In this document: one piece after another, positions 21,623 to 32,704 of the stretch
Layout: every line of letters begins with the position of its first letter
How positions within the stretch are numbered: the first letter of the stretch is position 1
Assembly: GCF_040869045.1 (NCBI RefSeq)
Contig: NC_090319.1
Location: 394,335,601-394,399,600 of the forward strand
DNA: 64,000 bases
Direction of reading: 5' to 3'
Source of the DNA: Eurosta solidaginis
Lineage: Eukaryota; Arthropoda; Insecta; Diptera; Tephritidae
Made by a program: the position numbers and the translations under genes
The notes under the pieces: generated by a model
The model's input: the letters and a program-made list of their open reading frames with translations, nothing else
What the model was told of the DNA's origin: nothing
The model's database searches: none

Positions 21623-23330
21623 ATATGTTTGTACGATATGGGAATCAAATGAAAGGTGTTACTGAGCATTTTAAGAGGGACTGGGCATTAGGTCTATAGG
21701 TGGACGCCTTTTCAAAATGTCGCCATTAGGGTGGGCCAGGGGTGACTCTAGAATGTGTTTGTATGATATGGGTATCAAATGAAAGATGGTAATGAGTATT
21801 TTAAAAGGGAGTAATCCTTAGTTCTATAGGTGAACGCCTTTTCGAGAAATCGCCTTAAAGGTGGACCAGGGGTGACTCTAGAATATGTTTGTACGATATG
21901 GGAATCAAATGAAAGGTGGTAATGAGTATTTAAAAAGGGAGTAATCCTTAGTTCTATAGGTGAACGCCTTTTCGAGAAATCGCCATAAAGGTGGCCCAGG
22001 GGTGACTCTAGAATATGTTTGTACGATATGAGTATCAAATGAAAGGTGGTAATGAGCATTTTAAAAGGGAGTAATCCTTAGTTCTATAGGTGAACGCCTT
22101 TTCGAGAAATCGCCATAAAGGTGGACCAGGGGTGACTCTAGAATATGTTTGTACGATATGGGAATCAAATGAAAGGTGTTACTGAGCATTTTAAGAGGGA
22201 CTGGGCATTAGGTCTATAGGTGGACGCCTTTTCAAAATGTCGCCATTAGGGTGGGCCAGGGGTGACTCTAGAATGTGTTTGTATGATATGGGTATCAAAT
22301 GAAAGATGGTAATGAGTATTTTAAAAGGGAGTAATCCTTAGTTCTATAGGTGAACGCCTTTTCGAGAAATCGCCTTAAAGGTGGACCAGGGGTGACTCTA
22401 GAATATGTTTGTACGATATGGGTATTACTGAGCATTTTAAGAGGGACTGGGCATTAGGTCTATAGGTGGACGCCTTTTCGAGATATCGCCATTAGGGTGG
22501 GCCAGGGGTGACTCTAGAATGTTTGTACGATATGGGTATCAAACGAAAAGTGTTACTGAGCATTTTAAGAGGGAGTGGGCATTAGGTCTATAGGTGGACG
22601 CCTTTTCAAAATGTCGCCATTAGGGTGGGCCAGGGGTGACTCTAGAATGTTTGTACGATATGGGTATCAAACGAAAGGTGTTACTGAGCATTTTAAGAGG
22701 GAGTGCGCATTAGGTCTATAGGTGGACGCCTTTTCGAGATATCGCCATTAGGGTGGGCCAGGGGTGACTCTAGAATGTTTGTACGGTATGGGTATCAAAC
22801 GAAAGGTGTTACTAAGCATTTTAAGAGGGAGTGTGCATTAGGTCTATAGGTGGACGCCTTTTCGAGATATCGCCATTAGGGTGGGCCAGGGGTGACTCTA
22901 GAATGTTTGTACGGTATGGGTATCAAACGAAAGGTGTTACTGAGCATTTTAGGAGGGAGTGGGCATTAGGTCTATAGGTGGACGCCTTTTCGAGATATCG
23001 CCATAAAGGTGGACCAAGGGTGACTCTAGAATGTTTGTACTATATGGGTATCAAATGAAAGGTGTTACTGAGCATTTTAAGAGGGAGTGGGCATTAGGTC
23101 TATAGGTGGACGCCTTTTCGAGATATCGCCATTAGGGTGGGCCAGGGGTGACTCTAGAATGTTTGTACGATATGGGTATCAAACGAAAGGTGTTACTGAG
23201 CATTTTAAGAGGGAGTTGGCATTAGGTCTATAGGTGGACGCCTTTTCGAGATATCGCCATTAGGGTGGGCCAGGGGTGACTCTAGAATGTGTTTGTACGA
23301 TATGGATATCAAATTAAAGGTATTAATGAG
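21623..23330 (+). repeat. ~120-bp tandem array, right part
   Basis: The array continues after the gypsy element for about 14 units of 117-130 bp. Higher-order structure is visible: the stretch starting ATATGTTTGTACGATATGGGAATC at 21623 recurs at 22143, so a block of about 520 bp (four units) was duplicated. From 22500 the units are a subtype with GAATGTTTGTACG and ATCAAACGAAAGG. Confidence 0.9.
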
Positions 23331-24190
23331 GGTTTTAAAAGCGAGTGGCCCTTAGATGTATATGTGAAGGCGTTCTCGCGGTATCGACCAAAATGTGGAC
23401 CAGGTGATCCAGAAAATCATCTGTCGGGTACTGCTAATTTATTTATATATGCAATACCACTAACAGTATTCCTGCCAAGATTCCAAGGGCTGTTGATTTC
23501 GCCTTGTAGAACTTTTTCATTTTCTTCTACTTAATATGGTAGGTGTCACACCCATTTTACAAAGTTTTTTCCAAAGTTATATTTTGCGTCAATAAACCAA
23601 TCCAGTTACCATGTTTCATCCCTTTTTTCGTAGTTGGTATAGAATTATGGCATTTTTTTCATTTTTCGTAATTTTCGATATCGATAAAGTGGGCGTGGTT
23701 ATGGTCGGATTTCGGCCATTTTTTATACAAAGATAAAGTAAGTTCAGATAAGTACGTGGGCTGAGTTTAGTAAAGATATATTGGTTTTTGCTCAAGTTAT
23801 TGTGTTAACGGCCGAGCGGAAGGACAGCCGGTGGACTGTGTATAAAAACTGGGCGTCGCTTCCACCGATTTCGCCCATTTTCACAGAGAACAGTTACCGT
23901 CATAGAATCTATGCCCCTACCAAATTTGAGAAGGATTGGTAAATTTTTGTTCGACTTATGGCATTAAAAGTATTCTAGACAAACTAAATGAAAATGGGCG
24001 GAGCCACGCCCATTTTGAAATTTTCTTTTATTTTTGTATTTTGTTGCATCATGATGAATTGTTATCAACTTGAAAATATGAATCTGTAAGTTTTTGTATG
24101 TTCCTGGAGGCAAATGTGTTGTTGACATAAAAGGTAGTATACGTTTTCTTTTGGGATCTTCGAATTCTATTCGCATCAAAGATCATGGTA
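23331..24190 (+). repeat. Non-repetitive part of the 120-bp-array family
   Basis: This segment aligns inverted with about 56690-57310. It has GATCCAGAAAATCATCTGTCGGGTA, AATGGGCGGAGCCACGCCCATTTTG and TGTTAACGGCCGAGCGGAAGGACAG. It is non-coding and rich in CGCCCA-type motifs found in many dipteran dispersed repeats. The distal part present in the other copy (56044-56680) is missing or too diverged here, so this copy is truncated or rearranged near 24060-24190. Confidence 0.75.
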
Positions 24191-24802
24191 GGGTAGGGTA
24201 AAGACAGCGAGTGTCGACTATCAGCTTAGACCTCGCCCCAATATTCACGTAAACAGATGTCCGCTTTCACCTCTTTAGCATTTAAAGTTCGTTGTTTGGT
24301 TCTTTTGAGTTGGTTAGTTACCGATCTCGTTTTTTTTTTTTCATTTCGCACATATGTATCTAGTTTTTGAGTTAAGGGAGTGTAGCTCCTGTATTTAGAT
24401 TCTGGTTTGGAGTCCTAAAATTAAACTTTATGTAATGTCGGTTGAGAAATGGCAAAAACCCACCCCATCCCGAAAGAGCTACGATCAAGAGGACTCCCCC
24501 GCCGTGACCTCTCAACTGCCTGTGTGGTTACCAGAATTCCACCCAATGGGAACGTGCCTCTTCATATGTGTATGCGTGCATGTATGGGGAATCACACACA
24601 CATACAAACATTATATACCCCTTCTCTTCGGGGTAGGTTACAAGAAGAAGAAAGACTAACAAATTAATTTCGATACAAACAAACAAAATATTCTTCAATC
24701 AAAAAATCATAAAACAGGTGCGTGTAATATAATTAATTTGTTGAGCAATTAGGTTTTTTCTTGTGTAAAAAATATACTTACATAGTATGTGCAAGTGAAA
24801 AA
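24191..24802. other. No gene recognised
   Basis: Mixed sequence. Small overlapping frames at 24435-24667 have no recognisable motif. It may contain BEL leader sequence, but I cannot show it. Confidence 0.4.
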
Positions 24803-25010
24803 TTAAAAACTAAACAGAAATTGTTTTATTAGTGCTAATAGTGGTGGCCAAGAGACATAATCACCATGGAATATTTCCGTATCACATGGCGGTAAACGCA
24901 GACTATTAGATTGGGGGGCTACTTGGGCAGGGGCAACGCTTGCTTCGGCCTTTTGAATGTATTTGCTAATACGCGAAAGGCAGGATATGTAGTCCAACAT
25001 CGAATGAAGA
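24803..25010 (-). pseudogene. BEL gag fragment in inverted orientation
   Basis: On the minus strand a frame reads KAEASVAPAQVAPQ, then LRLPPCDTEIFHGDYVSWP. The last part is the typical entry to the DUF1759 gag region of BEL/Pao elements (LRLP-x-FxGDYxxWP). The adjoining BEL protease and pol at 25015 run on the plus strand, so this gag piece was inverted and cut short. The frame decays after VSWPPL. Confidence 0.65.
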
Positions 25011-25014
25011 AAAT

Positions 25015-25490
25015 TTGAAATCGTCGAATTTATCTTCAGCTCTACTAGGAACTGCGATGGTTCATATTTGCCACTTAGGGTCAACATATGTCGCTCGAGC
25101 TTTAATTGATTCAGCTGCCGAAACATCGTTCATCTCGGATCGACTTCGGAAACTTTTAAAGCTGCCATGCTCAAAAACCAACGCGGTTATTTCGGGACTT
25201 AGTCAAAGAGTTTGCAACAATACCTCGAAGAGTTGCTTGTTCGTTTTGGGCTCACCCCGTGACCCAAATATTTTCATATATGCAATGCTTTCATTTTACC
25301 AAACATCACTGGCAACTTACCTCCAATCTCAATAGATGAATCGATACTAGATCAACTGCCTAAAGTACCTTTAGCAGATTCTAATTTTCTTCAAAGCGGT
25401 CCTATAGATGTTTAGATAGGAGGGGATTTATATCCCAAAGTAATGTTAGGTGGCGTAAAGCGCAGTTTAAATAAAAATTTCCTGTCCTAA
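25015..25490 (+). pseudogene. BEL protease (peptidase A17-like) remnant
   Basis: The frame shows TAMVHICHLGSTYVARALID, SAAETSFI and an ISGL block, matching the retropepsin-like A17 domain of BEL/Pao elements. The catalytic D-S/T-G region reads DSAAET, so the expected glycine is replaced. After 25335 the frame continues with stops, through VPLADSNFLQSGPIDV, stop, IGGDLYP, up to the FGW motif at 25500. Confidence 0.8.
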
Positions 25491-25496
25491 GAGACC

Positions 25497-26918
25497 GTGT
25501 TCGGGTGGATCATCACTGGAGCATCTTCCACTGCACAGGTTTCTTGCTTTGCTACCAAAGTCTCAATCCGGGAGGATATCTCGTTAGATTGTCAACTGCG
25601 CAAGTTCTGGGAACTGGAAGAAGTTCCTAAAAGAACTCTTCAGTCTGCAGAGGACTCGTTTTGCGAAGAACTGTACTCGAAGACGACTATACGAAACCCG
25701 GATGGTAGATATGTCGTGTCGTTGCCGTTTAAAAGTTTTTATCCCACGGATTTAAAATTAGGTGCAACTCGGCCAATCGCGCTGCAGCAATTTTATCGCA
25801 ACGAAACAAGATTGTTAAAAACCCCTTCGTTAAAAGAAGAATACGACAATGTCGTTAAGGAATACCTTGAATTAGGACATATGTAGCGAGTAGAAGCTCC
25901 AAATTTCGAACATTCACCCAGCCACTTTTACCTTCCACATCACGCGGTTCTGAAACCGGAAAGTACTTCGACGAATTTGAGAGTAGTTTTTAACGCGTAA
26001 TGTAACTCTTCGAATGGCGTCCCGTTAAATGATATTCTCCATGTAGGCCCGGCTCTGCAATTGGATTTAACTCTTTTTATAATTCGGTGGCGGCTGAACA
26101 AGTTCGTTCTAAGTAGCGACATACAGAAAATGTATCGTCAAATTCTGGTCAAACCTGAACACAGACCTTATCAGAGGATTATTTTTAGGGATGACCCGCA
26201 AGGTAGCATACAAGACTGTCAACTTAAAACCGTCACTTTCGGAATAAATTGCGCGCCATACTTGGCAATTAGAACACTTATTCAATTAGCTTAAGACTGT
26301 CAGGATTCACATCTATTGGCAGCTCAAATTCTCCGGAGCTCCATGTACGTTGATGATGTATTAGCTGGATTCCACGATATAGCCACAGCTTTACAAGCGC
26401 GAGATGAACTTATCGAATCACTAGATAGCGCTGGCTTGACCTTGAGGGAATGGTCCTCAAATTCGAAAGATATTCTGAGAAATCTTCCGCAAGACCATCT
26501 CTTGGACAAAGACTTCTTGGAATTAGACGAAACAAGTACGACAAAGGCATTAGTAATTCGATGGAATGCTAAATCAGATCGGTTCTTCTTTAAAATTCAT
26601 GTTCCCTCGTTGCAGGACACGTATACGAACCGCGAAGCATTGTCTCTTATAGCGAAGCTTTTTGACCCAGCAGGTTGGCTAGCACCAATCGTGGTGCTAG
26701 CAAAAATAGTTATGCAGCAAATATGGTCTGACGGTACTCCCTGGGATAAGCCCTTATCTCCACAAACTCTTTTCAAATGGAAAGCATTTTTAGAAAATTA
26801 CCAATTTGTAGAAGAAATCGAAATTCGGCGATGGGTATGTTATTCTGAGGAATCACCTTTACAAGTTCATGCCTTTTGCGATGCCTCGGAAAAGGCATAC
26901 GCGGGGCGATATATTTAA
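25497..26918 (+). pseudogene. BEL reverse transcriptase remnant
   Basis: The frame starts at the FGWIITG motif typical of the BEL protease-RT boundary. It shows YLPHHAVLKPES, LRVVFNA, DIQKMYRQI and the catalytic YVDD in SSMYVDDVLAGFH. Then comes the BEL connector with FDPAGWLAPIVVLAK and HAFCDASEKAY at the RNase H start. In-frame stops at about 25885, 25999, 26292 and 26916 break it. All pieces lie in order on the plus strand. Confidence 0.9.
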
Positions 26919-28138
26919 GAGTAGAAAACCAGGGAATCACGTCTTCCAATATTTTACTGGCCAAAACAAAGGTCGCACCAATCAAAAACATTTCACTTCC
27001 CCGTTTAGAGCTGTGTGGTGCTGTTCTGGTGGTCGATATGCTTCAACCACTTCTAAAGGAACTTCCATTCAAAGTAGAAAATATATACTGCTGGACAGAT
27101 CGTTCTCGCGTGGTTAAGAAAAAGGCACTGCTCTTGGACCACCTTTGTCGCTAATCGAGTGGCAAAGATCCAAGATGCTCTCAGCGTTAGGCATTGGAGT
27201 CACGTTGATTCCAAGGATAATCCCGCGGATCTTGGTAGCAGAGGAACTTACCCACAGGACTTATGCCCGAATAAGTTGTGGTGGCACGGCCCCTCGTTCT
27301 TAGCCAAATCCGTAGAACAGTGGCCTTCCTTGGATGTAGATATAGACGACATTACGCTCGAAGCGAGGGGATTAAAGGCACACACTTCACAAGTGTCGAA
27401 GCAGGAGGATCCCTTAGAAAGATTTTCGTCGCTTCCGCGTACACTGCGGGTCTTAGCATATGTGTTTAGGTTCTACAATCGAACTAACCGATATACCCGA
27501 CGGTTTCATTCTTACCCCTCTCTAATTATTTCTGGAGAAGAAATTTCTAAAATTCGAGTTCGGCTCATAATACTTGCCCAGATGAATCACTTTCCAGAGG
27601 AACACAAGAATATTACCTCTAAAATTGCAATATCGTCAAAGAGTAAAATTCTCTCCTTAAACCCATTCCTCGATATTTATGGTGCAATTCGAGCCAACGG
27701 TCAACTAACAAATTCGCAGATGTTGTCTGAAGACGAAAAGCTTCCGATTATTTTACCCTATAGTTTTTATTTCGCAAAGTTGTTGGTAGAACTTATTCAC
27801 AAGGGCTCTCTTCATGGCGGAAATCAATTGGTATTTCGGTTACTGCGCCAACAATATTGGATTCCGAAAGCCAAAATTCTCATAAAGACCGTCATTCATA
27901 ATTGTGAACCGTGTGTTATACACAGAAAACAAAATCAATGTCAAATGATGGCGGCTCTCCCGGAAGAACGGACCGTACTTTCCAGACCCTTTGGAAATAC
28001 AGGTGTAGATTTCGCAGGTCCATTCGACATTAAAAGCTTTTCGGGAAGATCTTACAAGATGACTAAAGGTTACGCTTGTGTTTTTGTATGCTTTTCTACG
28101 AAAGCGATTCACATAGAAGCTGCCAGCGATCTTTAAAC
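26919..28138 (+). pseudogene. BEL RNase H end and integrase N-terminal half, remnant
   Basis: After a frameshift near 26915 the sequence encodes ISLPRLELCGAVL and IYCWTDRS (normally WTDS) of RNase H. It then reads HVDSKDNPADLGSRG, LWWHGPSFL, and the integrase finger (HGGNQLVFRLLRQQYWIPKAK to CEPCVIHRK). The catalytic core follows with NTGVDFAGPFD. It stops at 28134-28136 (TAA) just after STKAIHIEAASDL. Frameshifts lie near 27110-27160. Confidence 0.88.
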
Positions 28139-28898
28139 AGAAACCTTTCTAGACGCATTTTCAAGGTTCATTGCCAGAAGAAATTGTCCAAAAAATATCT
28201 TTTCGGATAATGGAACTAACTTTGTAGGCGCATCCACCGTTCTTAAACGGGACTTTAAAAAATTCATTACCACAACCCAAGAGTCTGTGTGCAACCTATA
28301 TAGCCTTCAAGAAGTCTCCTGGTATTTTATACCGGCAGGAGCTCCTCATATGGGTGGTCTCTGGGAAGCAGGGGTTAAAGGTTTAAAATTCCATCTTCGT
28401 CGTACCGCTGCTTCTCAGAAATTCAGCTTTGAAGAATTTCAAACCCTTCTTTGTCGCGTCGAAGCCTGTCTAAATTCAATACCGATATCACCTAATTCCA
28501 ACGACCCCGCTGATTGCGCAGCTCTCACTCCGGGTCATTTCCTAATTGGGGGGGCCAATACTCGCCCCACCGGAACCCTCAATCGAAACAAATCCAATCT
28601 CATTAATCAACCGATGGCAAAAACTTAAGGCTCTTAGTCAACAACATTCCCTTCGCTGGAAGGAGGAATATTTAAAGGAACTTCACAAACGTCATAAATG
28701 GAAGCCCCTCAAAAGGGTATTGCCATCGACGACCTAGTTGTAGTTCGCCATGAAAATCTTCCACCTAATGAATGGCGCTTGGGTAGGGTAACCAATATAT
28801 ACCATGGAACTGATAAAAGAGTTCGAGTGGCCGACATTCGCACCCAAAAGGGAATGATAACCCGCCCCATTGTAAAGTTAGTTGTTTTACCAAACTAA
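28139..28898 (+). pseudogene. BEL integrase C-terminal half, remnant
   Basis: The frame continues after one stop with FSDNGTNFVGA (second catalytic Asp) and APHMGGLWEAGVKGLK (catalytic Glu), then LTPGHFLIGG. A frameshift near 28600 follows. The last piece ends in VVVRHENLPPNEWRLGRV and KLVVLPN, the usual C-terminal DUF5641-like end of BEL integrases. Confidence 0.88.
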
Positions 28899-28949
28899 CC
28901 TTTAGCGTTTATCATCTCTTTTAATCCAGGCTATCCGACAGCCCGAAAT

Positions 28950-29095
28950 TCCGTGTTCGGATGGGTCCTTTCTGGCCCATGTGTCCTTTAAGGCACAGCG
29001 ACCCCTTAATGGGTACCGTTTCGCGTTCGCGTGGGTCCTATCCGGCGCAGGTGTCCTTTCAGGCACAGCGACCACCTAATGGGTACCGTTTCGCA
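28950..29095. repeat. Imperfect 70-75 bp tandem duplication before the BEL LTR
   Basis: Two units share GTTCG(C/G)(G/A)TGGGTCCT, GTGTCCTTTNAGGCACAGCGACC and CTAATGGGTACCGTTTCGC. They are non-coding and lie between pol and LTR. Confidence 0.8.
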
Positions 29096-29708
29096 TGTTG
29101 TAATTTTTATTAAGTCAAAGTATTAAATTGAATTGAACTTAATACATGAATTATACTATCTGGGTAATTAATCATATAAGTCGCCGTTACATTATAACCC
29201 CTACGGGGCAGCAATTATGAATTTATAGCGAATTATGAATTAAAGCACATTGAAAAAAGCTCAACAATTGATTATTATTGCACGCATGCTAGGATAGAGA
29301 CTAGTACATTCTTATAGTTGAATTCATGTAAATAATACCTTCTTTCACGTTACCACCTTAAGGAGCTTCTCCTTTAGTAGTTGCAATTCCTCAGCAGTTC
29401 CCTACAAAGCAACTCTGTCATTGGAAAATTACCAGTGATCACTTGCATACTATGAGAGAAGTAACTAATGATTGGCTGGAACGATGAGTCTTTTGATAAC
29501 TATCATCGGAATCGCATCCAGCCATCATCGTGTCTTACAGGTAATATATAAGTTTTTCTCTTGTGATTAACTTTCTAGTTTACCTGCAAATCTATATACT
29601 TACTTACACTTTTATCATTATTCTAATTCGTTGGTTTTTATTTCTTTTGGTACCAAATATGCCGTGAGTTCGTACCGGCATTTTCTTCGTTCGATCGCCG
29701 CCCGATCA
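29096..29708 (+). repeat. Probable 3' LTR of the decayed BEL element
   Basis: The right end CCGCCCGATCA and about 320 bp before it are shared with 10311-10659. TGTTGTAATTTTTATT at 29096 is a plausible LTR start, directly after the 70-bp duplication, but is not confirmed because the other copy lacks this part. No clear polypurine tract precedes it. Confidence 0.55.
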
Positions 29709-30371
29709 GTATGATTGTAATTCGGGTAGTGATCTCATATGCCACTTCCCAATCGGATAGAATATCAAGGGGTTTCAAGTTTATTTACTAAGTGAACGAA
29801 TAAGAGAATATACACCCGTTGATTCCTTAATGATATCTTATTTCGGGTTGTTGTTATACTAAACAATTATTCTACACATCATATTCCACTGTTCTTGTTA
29901 AATTATTTTCGTTTCGAATAAATTTTTATACAAAAAATTTGCTGTTCTCAAAACAATGCTCTGTCACAAGCAGAATAAGCAGTTCTTACCATAATTTTAG
30001 TTTATTTTGTCTTTGCACACCTCCATTCTGGAAAACATAACACATTTTTGCTGTTGTGCTTGCGACGGCTTTAAGTTAGTAAGTGCTTTATAAATGGTTA
30101 ACAACTTAATGGCTATTTCATATTTAAAAAAATAAAAATGAAAAGTTCAGCCAATTTTATATTTGCATTGAATTTGTTGCTTTGGTTTTGCACAACACTG
30201 TATACATATATGTACATGAATATGAGTAATTTTTCTGAAGAGGCTACATGTAATGTAAATCTCTTTTTGCAATGAAAAATGAAATATATTAGCCCTAGAG
30301 AGAAAATATATGGGCAATGAAAAATAATAAAATTTAGTTTTATTTTTGATTTAAATAAAATCAATCGCAAA
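29709..30371. other. No gene recognised
   Basis: AT-rich. The minus-strand frame 30113-30439 has no recognisable motif. Confidence 0.5.
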
Positions 30372-30525
30372 GTTAAGGTTAGGTTAGGTTGAACCGGTAG
30401 CCGGCCAATAAAGGACTCACATAGACTGAATGTGCCCATAGTCTTACCAGAATTTGTCTAACGGACAAACCCCAATTAAGTACCCGGACTTATAGAATAA
30501 TCCGCCCTCTTGGCAAAATAGTTTA
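30372..30525. repeat. Dispersed repeat beginning GGTTAGGTTAGGTTG
   Basis: AGGTTAGGTTAGGTTGAACCGG, followed by GGACTCACATAGACTGAATG and CAGAATTTGTCTAACGGAC, matches from memory a very common dipteran interspersed repeat. It is a single partial copy here. Confidence 0.5.
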
Positions 30526-31129
30526 TTTATTTATTCAAAAGCTAAAATTATCATCATCATATACATATATTATTTCTGTAAGGTCTTTTTGTGTTATTTC
30601 CTAATTTTCTGCTCTCATTTGGAACCAATATTAATAAATAAGGTATCGTGTTAAAGGTGGGAGTTAGCTCTACATGCAAAACCATGTTTTAATTACCAGA
30701 GTGCTTTTGTTTAAGCGTATTTAATAAAAATAAATTATTTAAAATGAGCGATTGTGAATGCACAAAAAAATCAATTAGTACTGCAACGCTATTGTGACTG
30801 AACAATATTAGGCAGTGGTGAATATGGTGAATATCACCCACTGCGAGCGCGCTATCTACACGTGAAATTTGAAATGCGAAATTAAAGGCAGTAGTGAACC
30901 AACCCACTGGGAGCGCGCCATCAAGTTTTACACTTGAATATTGAAATTCAAACAGCTGTTTAGGCATATTTGTATAATGTTTTGTGGTCTCACAAGAGTA
31001 GCTGATTTTATTCGTAATTGAAAATCTTTTTTATACACCTGTCATAAAATACATAATTGGTAAGTTCTAAAATGTGCATTTTTACATGAATTACATGTGA
31101 ACACATTTTGTTCATATTGTTAGATTATA
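30526..31129. other. Spacer with a diverged local duplication
   Basis: 30811-30885 and 30886-30955 are related: both have GGCAGT(G/A)(G/T)TGAA, CCCACTG(C/G)GAGCGCGC(T/C)ATC and a TGAAATT-like end. No coding signal. The 5' part may belong to the Helitron that starts coding at 31130. Confidence 0.5.
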
Positions 31130-31815
31130 ATGCCTAGGGCCACCTTAAATCCTTCAACTGAGCGAAGAAGACGTCAAGAAGGTAGAAGAAGTCGACCAAG
31201 TCAGGAACGAAATATTCATCTAGCCCATGCAAGGCAAACAATGCGTAACCGCCGACAGGAACAAAGTGCTCAAATGGTAGTCCAGCGTAGGAGTGACTTG
31301 GTACCATCATATATTTTAAAGTTAAGCAGCGACACAAATTCTAGGAGAATACAGGAAAAGCTTCCAAAAACTTATTGTTGGGCACGCCTCGGAATCATTC
31401 AAGAACCACATAGCGTTGGACGTATGGATCAACAATGTATATTTTGTATGGCCAAACTATTTGCCAGTGAAGTTAGCGATAGAAGTTCTCCAATTTGTTG
31501 TCACAAAGGGAAGGTGAGTTTGCCAGAAATTTCTGTATGTGAAGAACTTAAAACTATAATCGAACGCAATGATTCTGTAACAAAAAACTATTTGGAAAAC
31601 GTAAGAAAATTTAACAACGCTCTAGCATTTGCATCAGTTCAAGTAAACTTTGTTAACATCCCTGGAAGAGGCCCCTTTTGTTTCAAGCTAAACGGTCAAG
31701 TATATCATAGAATTGGAGCTTTACAACCACCTGAGGGCGAAACACCCTCATATGTTGGCCTCTTTATTTTAGACAATGATGATGCTTTGCAGTATCGTGC
31801 GATTTCTTTAATTTG
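31130..31815 (+). pseudogene. Autonomous Helitron, N-terminal part of the Rep-helicase
   Basis: 228 codons with an ATG start. It opens with a very basic stretch (STERRRRQEGRRSRPSQER), then a Helitron-like N domain: CIFCMAKLFASE, ICCHKGKVSLPEI, NNALAFASVQ, PFCFKLNGQVYHRIGAL and YVGLFILDNDDA. This is the part that precedes the HUH Rep nuclease in Helitrons. It stops at 31814-31816. The HUH core and the middle of the protein are absent: one base out of frame, the sequence moves directly to helicase-linker codons at 31813. So this copy has lost more than a kilobase internally. Confidence 0.85.
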
Positions 31816-31887
31816 ATGCTGGAGAAAATTATACTAGCTGCAGAACATAACCGCACTGGAACAATCTAATATATATTATAAATGGGA

Positions 31888-31972
31888 AAGTTTGGATGTT
31901 AAGATGTTTGGATGTTTGGATGTTTAGATGTTTGGATGTTTGGATGTTTGGATGTTTGGATGTTTGTCCAGA
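31888..31972 (+). repeat. 8-bp minisatellite near the Helitron 5' end
   Basis: About nine copies of GATGTTTG with small variations (GATGTTAA, GATGTTTA) directly inside the 5' terminus, then TTTGTCCAGACGTTTGTC. Confidence 0.85.
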
Positions 31973-32149
31973 CGTTTGTCTTTGTGACTCAATAACGCAA
32001 GAACGGCTGGACCGATTTGGATGAAATTTTGCACACATATAGCCAATAGTCTAGAAGGATCTACTAGCTATATATTTTTCAAAAGGGGCGTGGTCCCCGC
32101 CCCCCAGGAACAGTTATAATTTAATTATTATATTTTTTCGTCTTTGCGA

Positions 32150-32200
32150 CTGAATCACGCCAGAATGGCTACACGGATTTTGATGAAATTTGGGACACAG
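32150..32200 (+). repeat. Second, diverged copy of the Helitron subterminal block
   Basis: GAATCACGCCAGAATGGCTAC followed by GATTTTGATGAAATTTGGGACAC repeats, with changes, the block at 31986-32037 (CAATAACGCAAGAACGGCTGG and GATGAAATTTTGCACAC). Confidence 0.6.
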
Positions 32201-32704
32201 ACAATAGTCTACTAGCGAAATTTTTTTCGAACATGGAAAGAGGGGTGGGGTCCCACGACCCCTTCTAGAAATTATTTTTCATAATTTTTACACATTATAA
32301 CTTTACGTATACTGGCCTTCACCAATATCACAGACTCAAGGTGTCAAATAAGTCGAGGGCTTACAAAGTAAGCAGTGACACCCTCCGCCCGCCCCCCTTT
32401 ATCTCCCCCTCTGGTGTAAAATCCATAAATTGTTATAACTCAATCTAAATTTTCTCCTAAATCAATAGTTTTTGGTATCTGGTACATAGAGAACGAGATC
32501 TAGACAATTTTGGAGGAACGATCAGTGGTCCTCTCCTCTACTTCCGCCATCCGCCCTCCATCAATTGTTTTTATTAGCACGCTTTTATTAGCTTTACCTG
32601 TATGTTTCTATCTAACTTTTTATTCGCTCCAATACGCCTGCTGCCTTATTAACATGGTTTTATAATTAGCTTCACCTTATTTGTAATCCCGTAAGGGTCA
32701 TATC

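Noticed and set aside
21775..22059. Minus-strand frame with repeated HLSFDSHIVQTY peptide
   Set aside because: The 120-bp array period is divisible by three, so a frame repeats. No family motif, and neighbouring units break it.
30372..30392. GGTTAGGTTAGGTTG resembling the insect telomere repeat TTAGG
   Set aside because: Only three partial units, followed by a known-looking interspersed repeat, and flies lack TTAGG telomeres.
31888..31972. Possible CRISPR-like array of short repeats
   Set aside because: The 8-bp units have no spacers, the setting is eukaryotic, and they sit at a Helitron terminus.
31829..32038. Minus-strand frame with a repeated SKHPNIQT-type peptide
   Set aside because: It is only the GATGTTTG minisatellite at the Helitron end read in one frame.
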